Under the pieces are notes generated by a model. That model had not been told where the DNA came from, did no database searches, and was given only the letters and a program-made list of their open reading frames with translations. Both the position numbers and the translations under genes were made by a program. Shown piece after piece: positions 1 through 6,455 of a stretch of DNA of 10,762 nucleotides. The stretch is taken from NCBI GenBank assembly GCA_009649835.1, contig PYCK01000230.1, forward strand, positions 1-10,762, given 5' to 3'. How positions within the stretch are numbered: position 1 is the stretch's first letter; each line of letters starts with the position of its first letter. The stretch comes from Candidatus Methanocomedens sp. Lineage in GTDB: Archaea; Halobacteriota; Methanosarcinia; Methanosarcinales; Methanocomedenaceae.

Positions 1-857
1 ATTTTGCCATTATCTTTTTCATTACCATTGACTATTAACCTGTTATAAGCAGGTTCTCCATATTTTCCATCTTTAACAATGGCACTTCCCCGTACCTCAT
101 TATCGATCTTTGCAAGAATTGTTGTGCCGTCAGGTGCGGGCTCTTCATTGATCGTTGCATTGCCATATAAGCACATGGGAAATACTGGCGGCATAGTATC
201 TGAAATGCGTAATATTATATCAACAATCCTAGTTTCTCCAGACCTAACAATAACATTTGTATAATTCCAGGCTAAATCGCTACCATAAGGTGGATATGCA
301 TAAATTGTATAGTTTCCGGCAGATAATCCCTTTAACCTGTAATTGCCATTTTCATCAGTGTAAGTATTTCCATGACTTGGTCCAGATACATAAATTTCAG
401 CATTTGCCACAGGAGTTCCATTTGAGGTTGTTACCTCGCCTGTAACGACACCTCCTTTTTGCAGGATAATGTCGATAGTGACTGTTTCCTCCAGATCAAC
501 ACTAACAGCCATTGAATTTCTTATTAAATCGCTGCCATAAGGTGGATTGACATCGAGAATATAGCTTCCAGCAAGCAATCCTCCTAACCTGTAATTGCCA
601 TTTTCATCAGTGTAAGTATTTCCATGACTTGGTCCAGATACATAAATTTCAGCATTTGCCACAGGAGTTCCATTTGAGGTTGTTACCTCGCCTGTGATGA
701 CGCCTTCCTGTGCCCTATTATAATCTGAGCTGTCGTTGTCTTCCATTATTAAAGTTGCAGCACCTACACCGCCGGTTAACAATAAAACGATTAGTATCGT
801 TGTTCTAACCGTTAGTCTTAAGATACGTATTATGTTGTATGGTATAATCTCCCCCAC
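1..857 (-). CDS. Partial membrane-anchored surface protein with CarboxypepD_reg repeats
   Basis: The reading frame is open from 857 to the window edge (285 codons plus 2 nt), so the C-terminus is missing. The proposed start is GTG at 857-855, immediately after an in-frame TAG; no in-frame ATG precedes the hydrophobic segment, so the start is uncertain. Residues 11-18 are Arg-rich and residues 19-38 are hydrophobic, which suggests a signal anchor or uncleaved signal peptide exporting the rest. Residues about 53-137 and 138-221 are two copies of a beta-sandwich unit of the carboxypeptidase-regulatory-like type (TGEVTTSNGTPVANAEIYV and TDENGNYRL motifs), 84 residues apart. From about residue 222 a different Ig-like module starts (NGTATIN-like segment, PAPDGTTILAKID, DGKYG), a type I associate with surface proteins of methanogenic archaea. 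A structural or adhesive envelope role is inferred; no enzymatic residues are visible. It is more AT-rich than the por and thermosome genes. Confidence 0.8.
   Translation of the reverse strand, partial: MGEIIPYNIIRILRLTVRTTILIVLLLTGGVGAATLIMEDNDSSDYNRAQEGVITGEVTTSNGTPVANAEIYVSGPSHGNTYTDENGNYRLGGLLAGSYILDVNPPYGSDLIRNSMAVSVDLEETVTIDIILQKGGVVTGEVTTSNGTPVANAEIYVSGPSHGNTYTDENGNYRLKGLSAGNYTIYAYPPYGSDLAWNYTNVIVRSGETRIVDIILRISDTMPPVFPMCLYGNATINEEPAPDGTTILAKIDNEVRGSAIVKDGKYGEPAYNRLIVNGNEKDNGK
333..443 (-). repeat. Internal 111-bp perfect repeat, copy 2
   Basis: This stretch is identical base for base to 585-695 and lies exactly 252 bp (84 codons) away, in frame. It encodes residues 139-175 of the surface protein, the first half of the second CarboxypepD_reg-like unit. 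Sequence on both sides differs between the copies. Confidence 0.95.
585..695 (-). repeat. Internal 111-bp perfect repeat, copy 1
   Basis: Identical to 333-443. It encodes residues 55-91 of the surface protein. Third-codon positions are also identical, which points to recent duplication or gene conversion and not to protein-level selection alone. Confidence 0.95.
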
Positions 858-937
858 CTATCGTTATATCCATAATGGCTGCCTTTTGAATTTATTAGCA
901 AAACCACCAATCCTAATAAATTTTAAATTCGCAATTG

Positions 938-947
938 TATAAAAAGC
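938..947 (-). promoter_or_regulatory. Candidate TATA box for the surface-protein gene
   Basis: On the minus strand this reads CTTTTTATAC, a good archaeal TATA box. It predicts a transcription start near 916 and a leader of about 60 nt before GTG 857. It lies only 14 bp outside the left end of the insertion sequence, so the promoter core is intact but anything further upstream was displaced by the insertion. Confidence 0.45.
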
Positions 948-960
948 TTGTGTTTTTGAG

Positions 961-977
961 GGCCTTGGGACAAAATT
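961..977 (+). repeat. Left terminal inverted repeat of the IS
   Basis: GGCCTTGGGACAAAATT, a perfect inverted match to 2467-2483. Bases 960/2484 and 978/2466 do not pair, so the repeat is exactly 17 bp. The last two bases belong to the TAA stop of the accessory ORF (978-976, minus strand). Confidence 0.93.
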
Positions 978-1278
978 ATTCAATCTGCAATCCCATGATT
1001 TCGCAGTCTTCTTCAGTAAGCTCCACCACACGAACATAATACTCGGCAGAAAATCGCTCTAAGAAATCTATAATCCGCTTTTTATCCTTATCTTGAATGA
1101 CAAATACCCCACGTATGAGCTTACGATATGGGATATCATCCAGGATACCACGTTTATGGTAGACGTATTTCCCATGATGTGTGCTTGTTTTCTGACCGTA
1201 CAATGCCTTTGTAAATGCACTTGATGTTATTTTATCATTACCAGTAGGCAATGTGAATGCTATAAGTGTTCCCATCAT
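976..1278 (-). CDS. IS-borne 100-aa accessory protein of unknown function
   Basis: I do not recognise this protein. It is transcribed divergently from the transposase, starts at ATG 1278 (a second ATG follows at once) and ends with TAA inside the left TIR. It therefore lies wholly within the mobile element. The first half is basic and rich in Lys, His and Tyr (KALYGQKTSTHHGKYVYHKR). The second half looks like a small alpha/beta fold (RGVFVIQDKDKKRIIDFLER) and ends acidic (ELTEEDCEIMG). No transmembrane segment, signal peptide or cysteine cluster is present; the only Cys is residue 92. Its own TATA box about 26 nt upstream and non-repetitive amino-acid composition support real coding. A role in regulating or assisting transposition is only inferred from position. 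Confidence 0.72.
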   Translation of the reverse strand: MMGTLIAFTLPTGNDKITSSAFTKALYGQKTSTHHGKYVYHKRGILDDIPYRKLIRGVFVIQDKDKKRIIDFLERFSAEYYVRVVELTEEDCEIMGLQIE

Positions 1279-1299
1279 ATATATTTACACGGTCGCAAG

Positions 1300-1307
1300 A
1301 TTTAAAT
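1300..1307. promoter_or_regulatory. Palindromic TATA box of a bidirectional IS promoter
   Basis: ATTTAAAT is a perfect 8-bp palindrome and reads as an archaeal TATA box on both strands. Its centre lies 26.5 nt before the transposase ATG (1330) and 25.5 nt before the accessory ATG (1278). Archaeal transcription starts about 25-27 nt from the TATA centre, so both mRNAs should be leaderless. A 9-bp direct repeat ATATTTACA (1281-1289, 1319-1327) lies on either side. Confidence 0.6.
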
Positions 1308-1329
1308 AATTGACGCTCATATTTACATT

Positions 1330-2463
1330 ATGCCCGCAAAATCTCGTACTGAAGAACTCAGAACACTCATAAAGCAGGTCCGTGATGGTGAATTCGACTA
1401 CAATAGTCGTGAAACTCCCGAAACCAACTGGAATCTGTATGACTATGCTCAGATCAAGGAGTTTGCCAACTACTTAAATAATCTAAGAGATCTTGTTGAT
1501 GAAGCTGACAAACGAATAAAAGAAAGAACGCCACCTAAAAAACAAGGTGTAGGCAGGCCACCAATTGATCCAGCTGATATCGCCAAAATACTATTATTGC
1601 AAGCATACACCAGCTCGCCTAATAGAGTCGCTGAAGGATTACTTTACCTATTTCGAGAGAAATTAGGTGTACATCGACACTTTTCGTACAAAACGGTAGA
1701 ACGTGGTTATGATCGGGAAGCTGTAAATGAGATATTGAACGAAATCATAAAAATAACCAATGAAACCGTGGAAGACAAGGAGGTGACCTATTCGTTTGAT
1801 GGCACCGGTTTTTCTGCTTCAAACAAGGAGAATTATGCTGCTAAACGACAAAAGCAGAGTTCTAAAAAGAACCAAAAGAAAACAAAATCTGAATGTGCTA
1901 ATGAAAATCACGACTGTTTTCCGATAGCAAACACGGCTAAGAAGATGGGTTTTTCTTATTGTGTGATGGGAGTTGGAGTTCAACATAAGCTGATTTCAGG
2001 CATGGCTATAAGCCCTGACCACTCAATTGGAGAAACTACCATGTTCCCTGAGGTGTTTGAGCAGACTCTTCAATGCAATCCTGATATGATGAATGCTCTC
2101 GGAGATGGAATATATGGAATTCGTTGGATTACTGATCTGGTATCGACAAATGGTGTCACTCCTTATTTTCTACCTCGCAGCAATGTAACTTTCAGGAGTA
2201 AGGGGTTTGCAGGATGGAGTGATATGCTTTATTCAATATGGGAAGATATGCAGGAGTGGTTAAAACACTACCATATGCGTTCGATATCGGAAACGGTTAA
2301 TTCTATGGTGAAGGCTAGATTTGGATCTCCTCTAAGGAAAAGACTTGATGTGCGCAAGGTTACTGAAACACGACTGAAGAATGTTGCACATAATGTTAGG
2401 AGAATTGGATATCTTGAGATTATAGATGGCATTGTACCGCATTGGCCACGTAAGGTAGTATAA
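1330..2463 (+). CDS. DDE transposase (IS4/IS5 superfamily)
   Basis: This 377-aa protein catalyses cut-and-paste movement of the surrounding element. The N-terminal 140 residues are largely helical, with a GRPPID motif at about 75-80 followed by a helix-turn-helix-like DNA-binding region. The catalytic core shows DDE candidates: D157 in SFDGTGF, D259 in LGDGIY and E321. E321 sits in an exact Y-(2)-R-(3)-E-(6)-K signature (Y314, R317, E321, K328), diagnostic of the IS4/IS5 group. A Lys-rich insert (about 175-188) follows the first Asp and is probably a surface loop. There is no frameshift or premature stop, so the gene looks functional. The ATG is about 26 nt from its TATA box and has no ribosome binding site, consistent with leaderless translation. 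Codon use is more AT-rich than in the flanking housekeeping genes. Confidence 0.92.
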   Translation: MPAKSRTEELRTLIKQVRDGEFDYNSRETPETNWNLYDYAQIKEFANYLNNLRDLVDEADKRIKERTPPKKQGVGRPPIDPADIAKILLLQAYTSSPNRVAEGLLYLFREKLGVHRHFSYKTVERGYDREAVNEILNEIIKITNETVEDKEVTYSFDGTGFSASNKENYAAKRQKQSSKKNQKKTKSECANENHDCFPIANTAKKMGFSYCVMGVGVQHKLISGMAISPDHSIGETTMFPEVFEQTLQCNPDMMNALGDGIYGIRWITDLVSTNGVTPYFLPRSNVTFRSKGFAGWSDMLYSIWEDMQEWLKHYHMRSISETVNSMVKARFGSPLRKRLDVRKVTETRLKNVAHNVRRIGYLEIIDGIVPHWPRKVV

Positions 2464-2466
2464 GTG

Positions 2467-2483
2467 AATTTTGTCCCAAGGCC
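2467..2483 (+). repeat. Right terminal inverted repeat of the IS
   Basis: AATTTTGTCCCAAGGCC, the reverse complement of 961-977, starting 3 bp after the transposase TAA. Confidence 0.93.
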
Positions 2484-2566
2484 GTGATAAAGCATAATAA
2501 TTTCGGATATTTGATGCAACTTTCCATTAGCAGTGCAATATTTTATAAAAATCCATTAAACAAAAG

Positions 2567-2574
2567 TTTTTTAT
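2567..2574 (+). promoter_or_regulatory. Candidate TATA box of the thermosome gene
   Basis: TTTTTATA is a good archaeal TATA box and places the transcription start near 2597, with a leader of about 29 nt before ATG 2626. A second TATA-like stretch, TTTTATAAAA at 2541-2550, lies upstream and is an alternative. Both are inside host DNA, more than 55 bp from the IS end. Confidence 0.5.
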
Positions 2575-2597
2575 AGAACTACAAACACTCAGTAGCA

Positions 2598-2611
2598 CCT
2601 AATCTATTAGG
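2598..2611 (+). promoter_or_regulatory. 14-bp palindrome at the thermosome start region, possible operator
   Basis: CCTAATCTATTAGG is a perfect 6-2-6 inverted repeat at the predicted transcription start and overlaps the Shine-Dalgarno sequence AGGAGGT (2609-2615). It could be an operator for a heat-shock repressor, or in RNA form a weak hairpin over the ribosome binding site. Which, if either, cannot be told from sequence. Confidence 0.35.
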
Positions 2612-2625
2612 AGGTTAATCAGATT

Positions 2626-4287
2626 ATGGCAGCACAATTAGGTGGACAGCCGATATTTATATTAAGAGAAGGAACTGAACGTTCCAGGGGCAGGGAAGCC
2701 CAGAACAATAACATTATGGCAGCCAAAGCAGTAGCCAATGCCGTGAGGACTACTCTCGGTCCAAAGGGCATGGATAAGATGCTTGTGGACGGCCTTGGAG
2801 ATGTAGTAATAACCAATGATGGTGTTACGATCTTAAGAGAAATGGATATAGAGCATCCTGCAGCCAAGATGGTCGTAGAAGTAGCCAAGACCCAGGACGA
2901 TGAAGTGGGTGACGGCACCACGACTGCCGCTGTACTGGCAGGTGAGCTCCTTAAGGTGGCAGAGGACCTGCTGGACCAGGATGTACATTCCACTATTATT
3001 GCCAGTGGATACAGGCTGGCAGCCGACAGGGCATCTGAAATACTGAAAACCATTGAGAGAACAGTAACAGAGGACGATGAAGATCTGCTGTTAAAGATCT
3101 CTGAAACTGCGATGACGGGTAAAGGCGCTGAGAGTTCCAAGGATAAATTGTCAAAACTTGTGGTCAAGGCAGTAAAATCTGTTGTCGAGATAGAGGGCGG
3201 CAAGAAAGTAGTTGATATTGATAATATCAAGATCGAGAAAAAGGTCGGCGGCAGCATTGAGGATTCGGAACTGATCGAGGGCATGGTCATTGATAAAGAG
3301 CGTGTGCATCCTAATATGCCTAAAGTGGTGAAAGATGCAAAGATAGCCATGATCAGTGAACCTGTGGAGTTCAAGAAGACCGAGGTGGATGCAGAGATCA
3401 ATATCACATCTCCTGACCAGCTCCAGTTGTTCCTGGACCAGGAAGAAAAAATGCTTAAGAACATGGTGGACAAGATCATTAATTCCGGCGCTAACGTAGT
3501 GGTCTGCCAGAAAGGTATTGACGATATGGCACAGCATTATATGTCCAAAGCCGGGATACTGGCTGTAAGGCGTGTCAAGAAGAGTGACATGGAGAAATTA
3601 TCCAGGGCATCAGGCGGTGCAGTGGTCACAAATATTGACGAGATCTCAGAATCAGACCTGGGACATGCAGACCTGGCAGAAGAGAAGAAGACAGGCGGCG
3701 ATAGCATGCTTTTCATCACCGGTTGCAAGAATCCCAAGGCAGTAAGCCTTGTCATCCGCGGCGGTACAGAACATGTTGTGGACAGTCTGGAACGCGCACT
3801 TGAAGATGCACTGCGTGTGGTCGGAGTTGTTATCGAAGATGAGAAACTGGTAGCAGGCGGCGGCAGTCCTGAAGTTGAACTGTCCCTCAGGCTGAATGAG
3901 TATGCTGCCACACTAAAAGGCAGGGAACAACTGGCAGTAAATAAATTCGCAAATGCAATAGAAGTCATTCCCCGGACCCTTGCAGAAAATGCAGGACTGG
4001 ACCCCATCGACATGATGGTGGAACTGAAGTCCCAGCATGAAAAAGGTAACAAGAATGCAGGTCTGGACGTATACACCGGTGATGTCATTGACATGATGGA
4101 CAAGGGTGTTGTTGAGCCTCTAAGGGTAAAGACCCAGGCAATAAACAGCGCTACCGAATCGGCTGTCATGATACTGAGGATCGATGATGTCATTGCATCC
4201 ACAGGCGGCGGAGAAGGCGAGATGCCACCAGAGATGATGGGCGGCGGTATGCCACCTGGTATGGGCGGAATGCCCCCTATGATGTAA
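2626..4287 (+). CDS. ths: Thermosome subunit (group II chaperonin)
   Basis: This 553-aa subunit belongs to the hexadecameric archaeal chaperonin that folds cytosolic proteins in an ATP-driven cycle with a built-in lid. Equatorial-domain nucleotide motifs are complete: RTTLGPKGMDKML (41-53), TNDG (63-66) and GDGTTT (95-100). The central part corresponds to the intermediate and apical domains, and AGGGSPEVEL returns to the C-terminal equatorial half. The tail is a Gly/Met/Pro-rich repeat ending PPMM, typical of thermosome C-termini that project into the cavity. Length is normal for the family. ATG 2626 is preceded by a strong AGGAGGT at suitable spacing. The gene is monocistronic by layout: its own TATA box and a terminator hairpin after the stop. 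Archaea often have two or three paralogues; I cannot say which subunit (alpha, beta or gamma) this is. Confidence 0.97.
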   Translation: MAAQLGGQPIFILREGTERSRGREAQNNNIMAAKAVANAVRTTLGPKGMDKMLVDGLGDVVITNDGVTILREMDIEHPAAKMVVEVAKTQDDEVGDGTTTAAVLAGELLKVAEDLLDQDVHSTIIASGYRLAADRASEILKTIERTVTEDDEDLLLKISETAMTGKGAESSKDKLSKLVVKAVKSVVEIEGGKKVVDIDNIKIEKKVGGSIEDSELIEGMVIDKERVHPNMPKVVKDAKIAMISEPVEFKKTEVDAEINITSPDQLQLFLDQEEKMLKNMVDKIINSGANVVVCQKGIDDMAQHYMSKAGILAVRRVKKSDMEKLSRASGGAVVTNIDEISESDLGHADLAEEKKTGGDSMLFITGCKNPKAVSLVIRGGTEHVVDSLERALEDALRVVGVVIEDEKLVAGGGSPEVELSLRLNEYAATLKGREQLAVNKFANAIEVIPRTLAENAGLDPIDMMVELKSQHEKGNKNAGLDVYTGDVIDMMDKGVVEPLRVKTQAINSATESAVMILRIDDVIASTGGGEGEMPPEMMGGGMPPGMGGMPPMM

Positions 4288-4306
4288 GTGTAAATATACA
4301 ATAAAG

Positions 4307-4348
4307 CGTACCCTGCGGGGTACGTTCAATTCATTTTTTAACTTTTTT
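4307..4348 (+). terminator. Hairpin and oligo-T terminator after thermosome
   Basis: CGTACCC (4307-4313) and GGGTACG (4318-4324) form a 7-bp GC-rich stem with a TGCG loop. T6 tracts follow at 4334-4339 and 4343-4348. It begins 19 bp after the thermosome stop codon. Confidence 0.75.
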
Positions 4349-4437
4349 AAACTATTCAACCCTTCTCTCATTTCGCGCAACTCATTTTAGTATCCTTATT
4401 TTGCATTCTTGTGCAGTACTAATGTTCAGTACAGGTA

Positions 4438-4445
4438 ATATTATA
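4438..4445 (+). promoter_or_regulatory. Candidate TATA box of the por operon
   Basis: ATATTATA is centred about 30 nt before ATG 4472, so the operon mRNA would have almost no leader; no Shine-Dalgarno sequence precedes porG. Just upstream lie the direct repeats CAGTAC at 4414-4419 and 4427-4432, which also form the inverted pair GTACT/AGTAC, a possible regulator site. Confidence 0.45.
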
Positions 4446-4471
4446 ATGTAACAATTACCATTATTTACCGG

Positions 4472-5008
4472 ATGTATAAGATTCGCATACACGGCAGGGG
4501 TGGCCAGGGAGCAAAAAAAGCTGCCAAGATGGTAGGGCTGGCTGCTTTTAAAATGGGCAAACAGGTCCAGGATTTTGCACTATACGGTGCAGAACGGCGC
4601 GGTGCACCTGTAATGAGTTTTGTCAGGATAAACGATGACCCCATACTGGAGCGGGGGTATGTGGACGACCCTGATGTGGTCCTGGTACTTGACAGGACAT
4701 TGCTTGACCTGGTCAATGTGGCTGACGGGCTGGCAAAAAACGGTATGCTGCTGGTGAACTCGGAACATAAACCTGACATTGACACGCCTGCTGAGGTAAA
4801 AAATGTGGATGCCACACGTATTGCCCTTGATACCATCGGCAAACCGATATTTAATACAACAATGCTGGGTGCACTTGCAAAGCTCACCCAAGTGGTTTCA
4901 ATCGATGCACTGAACTGGGCCATTGAAGAAGAGCTTTCCAAGTATCCCAAAGAGCTGATCGAAGCAAATAAAACCGCAGTTAGAAAATGCTATGAGGTGG
5001 CAAAGTGA
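4472..5008 (+). CDS. porG: Pyruvate:ferredoxin oxidoreductase, gamma subunit
   Basis: The 178-aa PorG is the small gamma subunit of the four-subunit 2-oxoacid:ferredoxin oxidoreductase. The complex interconverts pyruvate + CoA + oxidised ferredoxin with acetyl-CoA + CO2 + reduced ferredoxin in the cytosol. The family hallmarks are present: the glycine-rich GRGGQGA at residues 8-14 and the YGAERRGAPVMSFVRI segment at about 39-54. In the one-chain enzymes this corresponds to the CoA-binding region. Length is normal. The ATG lies about 30 nt after the TATA box without a ribosome binding site. The stop overlaps the porD start (GTGA), showing translational coupling. It is the first gene of porGDAB, the usual archaeal order. 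Confidence 0.93.
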   Translation: MYKIRIHGRGGQGAKKAAKMVGLAAFKMGKQVQDFALYGAERRGAPVMSFVRINDDPILERGYVDDPDVVLVLDRTLLDLVNVADGLAKNGMLLVNSEHKPDIDTPAEVKNVDATRIALDTIGKPIFNTTMLGALAKLTQVVSIDALNWAIEEELSKYPKELIEANKTAVRKCYEVAK

Positions 5009-5289
5009 GGGAGGAGGAGATACCTTATAAAGGGATTGAAGGTATCCCCATTATCAGAGAGCCGGGCAGTGCAGCAAAGGTCAACAGGGGTTCATGGAGA
5101 CTGGTAAGACCAGTACATCATAGTGAAAAATGTACCAAATGCAAGATATGTTATATTTATTGTCCCGATGCTGCTATTAACTGGACTCCTGATGGTCCCG
5201 ATATCAACCTGACATCGTGTAAGGGCTGTATGATATGTGCGGAAGAATGTCCAACAGGTGCCATGACAGAAGAAAAGGAGGGAGCATGA
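5005..5289 (+). CDS. porD: Pyruvate:ferredoxin oxidoreductase, delta (ferredoxin-like) subunit
   Basis: This 94-aa subunit carries two [4Fe-4S] clusters that pass electrons from the TPP-bearing subunits to external ferredoxin. Two cluster motifs are visible: C43-x2-C46-x2-C49-x3-C53-P and C72-x2-C75-x2-C78-x3-C82-P. All eight cysteines are present. The region before the clusters (REPGSAAKVNRGSWRLVRP) is the PorD-type leader that contacts the other subunits. The start is GTG 5005, overlapping the porG stop by 3 bases. No in-frame ATG lies near the N-terminus, and the overlap matches the operon style. The stop overlaps the porA ATG (ATGA). Confidence 0.93.
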   Translation: MREEEIPYKGIEGIPIIREPGSAAKVNRGSWRLVRPVHHSEKCTKCKICYIYCPDAAINWTPDGPDINLTSCKGCMICAEECPTGAMTEEKEGA

Positions 5290-6455
5290 AACAGACACTG
5301 GTTACCGGTAACGAAGCCGCAGCATGGGGCGCAAGGCTGGTCAGGGCCAAGTATATCCCAAATTTCCCTATCACGCCCCAGACCGAGTGTATCGAGACCC
5401 TGGCCAGGTGGAGTGCAGACGGGGAACTACCTGGAACTTATTTTGACAGGATGGAATCAGAGCATTCGGTCATGAGTGCGGCTGTGGGTGCGGCTGCTGT
5501 TGGAAGTCGGGTATTTACTGCGACTTCGTCCCAGGGGCTGTTACTGATGCATGAGGTGTTGTACATTGCGGCCGGGATGCGCCTTCCCATTGTGATGGCA
5601 ACCATTTCAAGAGGGCTGGCTGCGCCGGTCACCCTGTGGTCAGACCACAACGATTTCCTTGACCAGAGGGACAGCGGCTGGCTCATGTTCCATGCAGAGA
5701 ACAACCAGGAAGTGCTGGATATGGTGCTGCAGGCATATCGCATCGCTGAGGACCCGCGGGTGCTGCTGCCGGCCATGGTCAATATGGACGGATATGTGCT
5801 GTCATTCACTGACGAGCCCATCAACATTCCTTCACCTGAACAGGTGGAGGAATTCCTGCCAGGATATGATCCGGCCCATACCATAGCAAAGAACAGGCCT
5901 GTCACTGTGGGTCCGCCGGTGCTGGATGAGTACTCGATTTTCCGGGCGCAGAATCATGTGGCATCCCGCAATGCCCTTAATGTCATTGAAGAGGTACAGG
6001 ATGATTTCGAGAAGATTTTTGGCAGGAGGTACCATCTGGTGGATGAGTTTATGCTGGAAGATGCCGAACTGGTGCTTGTGACCCAGGGTTCTATGAGTAC
6101 CACGGCAAAGGCTGCCATTCTGGAGATGAGGGATGAAGGTATCAAGGTAGGATTATTAAGACTCAGGATTATACGCCCGTGGCCCAATGAAGCAGTGGCC
6201 GGGGCATTGAAAGATGCAAAAGCAATAGCAGTGATCGACCGCAACGTAGCACCGGGCAAGGGCGGTATCATGTTCCCGGAAATAATTGAAACGCTGTACA
6301 ATCTGGACAGACGACCCCTGGTATCCGGTTTTGTGGTAGGGCTGGGGGGAAATCCGCAGACTGAGAATAAGGTAAAGGAGATCACCCATAAACTCATGGA
6401 TGACCTGGCAGCGGGGCGTCCCAGGATGGAATGGAACGATCTGGAGGAGATCTGA
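5286..6455 (+). CDS. porA: Pyruvate:ferredoxin oxidoreductase, alpha subunit
   Basis: This 389-aa subunit binds the 2-oxoacid and shares the TPP site with PorB. Key residues line up with the one-chain enzyme: PITPQT (28-33) with the substrate-binding Thr (T30), ESEHS (57-61) whose second Glu (E59) matches the TPP-activating Glu, and SRGLAAP (108-114) whose Arg (R109) matches the carboxylate-binding Arg. WSDHNDFLDQRDSGW (118-132) follows. The SRGLAAPVTLW region resembles the NRAxSAPxNxW of pyruvate enzymes more than the RGGPSTG of oxoglutarate or indolepyruvate enzymes, so pyruvate is favoured; ketoisovalerate or another substrate is not excluded. ATG 5286 is chosen because it follows a strong AAGGAGGGA and overlaps the porD stop. 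An upstream in-frame ATG at 5235 lies inside porD and is rejected. Confidence 0.9.
   Translation: MKQTLVTGNEAAAWGARLVRAKYIPNFPITPQTECIETLARWSADGELPGTYFDRMESEHSVMSAAVGAAAVGSRVFTATSSQGLLLMHEVLYIAAGMRLPIVMATISRGLAAPVTLWSDHNDFLDQRDSGWLMFHAENNQEVLDMVLQAYRIAEDPRVLLPAMVNMDGYVLSFTDEPINIPSPEQVEEFLPGYDPAHTIAKNRPVTVGPPVLDEYSIFRAQNHVASRNALNVIEEVQDDFEKIFGRRYHLVDEFMLEDAELVLVTQGSMSTTAKAAILEMRDEGIKVGLLRLRIIRPWPNEAVAGALKDAKAIAVIDRNVAPGKGGIMFPEIIETLYNLDRRPLVSGFVVGLGGNPQTENKVKEITHKLMDDLAAGRPRMEWNDLEEI

Larger units (their letters stand above)
961..2483 (+). mobile_element. Insertion sequence with 17-bp TIRs, DDE transposase and accessory ORF
   Basis: The element is bounded by perfect 17-bp terminal inverted repeats (GGCCTTGGGACAAAATT at the left end, its reverse complement at the right) and is 1523 bp long. 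It holds two divergent genes: a 377-aa DDE transposase and a 100-aa ORF whose stop codon overlaps the left TIR. The transposase stop lies 3 bp before the right TIR, so the element is very compact. No target duplication is seen outside the 17-bp repeats. If the true TIR is the inner 13 bp, the palindromic GGCC at each end could be a 4-bp target duplication. The transposase signature fits the IS4/IS5 superfamily; I cannot name the ISfinder family with certainty. It appears complete and potentially active. Confidence 0.9.

Noticed and set aside
79..445. Plus-strand ORFs at 79-264 and 257-445
   Set aside because: They lie opposite the minus-strand surface protein, whose repeats and motifs are clear; no promoter supports them.
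2619..4301. Long minus-strand ORFs (2619-3479, 3151-3537, 3537-4301) under the thermosome gene
   Set aside because: They are antisense shadows of a well-identified coding region, with Ser/Thr-rich, low-complexity translations and no promoter or ribosome binding site.
5235..5285. Longer PorA start at ATG 5235, and longer PorB start at ATG 6431
   Set aside because: Both would overlap the preceding por gene by tens of bases; the internal ATGs at 5286 and 6455 have strong ribosome binding sites and match the 1-4-base overlaps of the operon.
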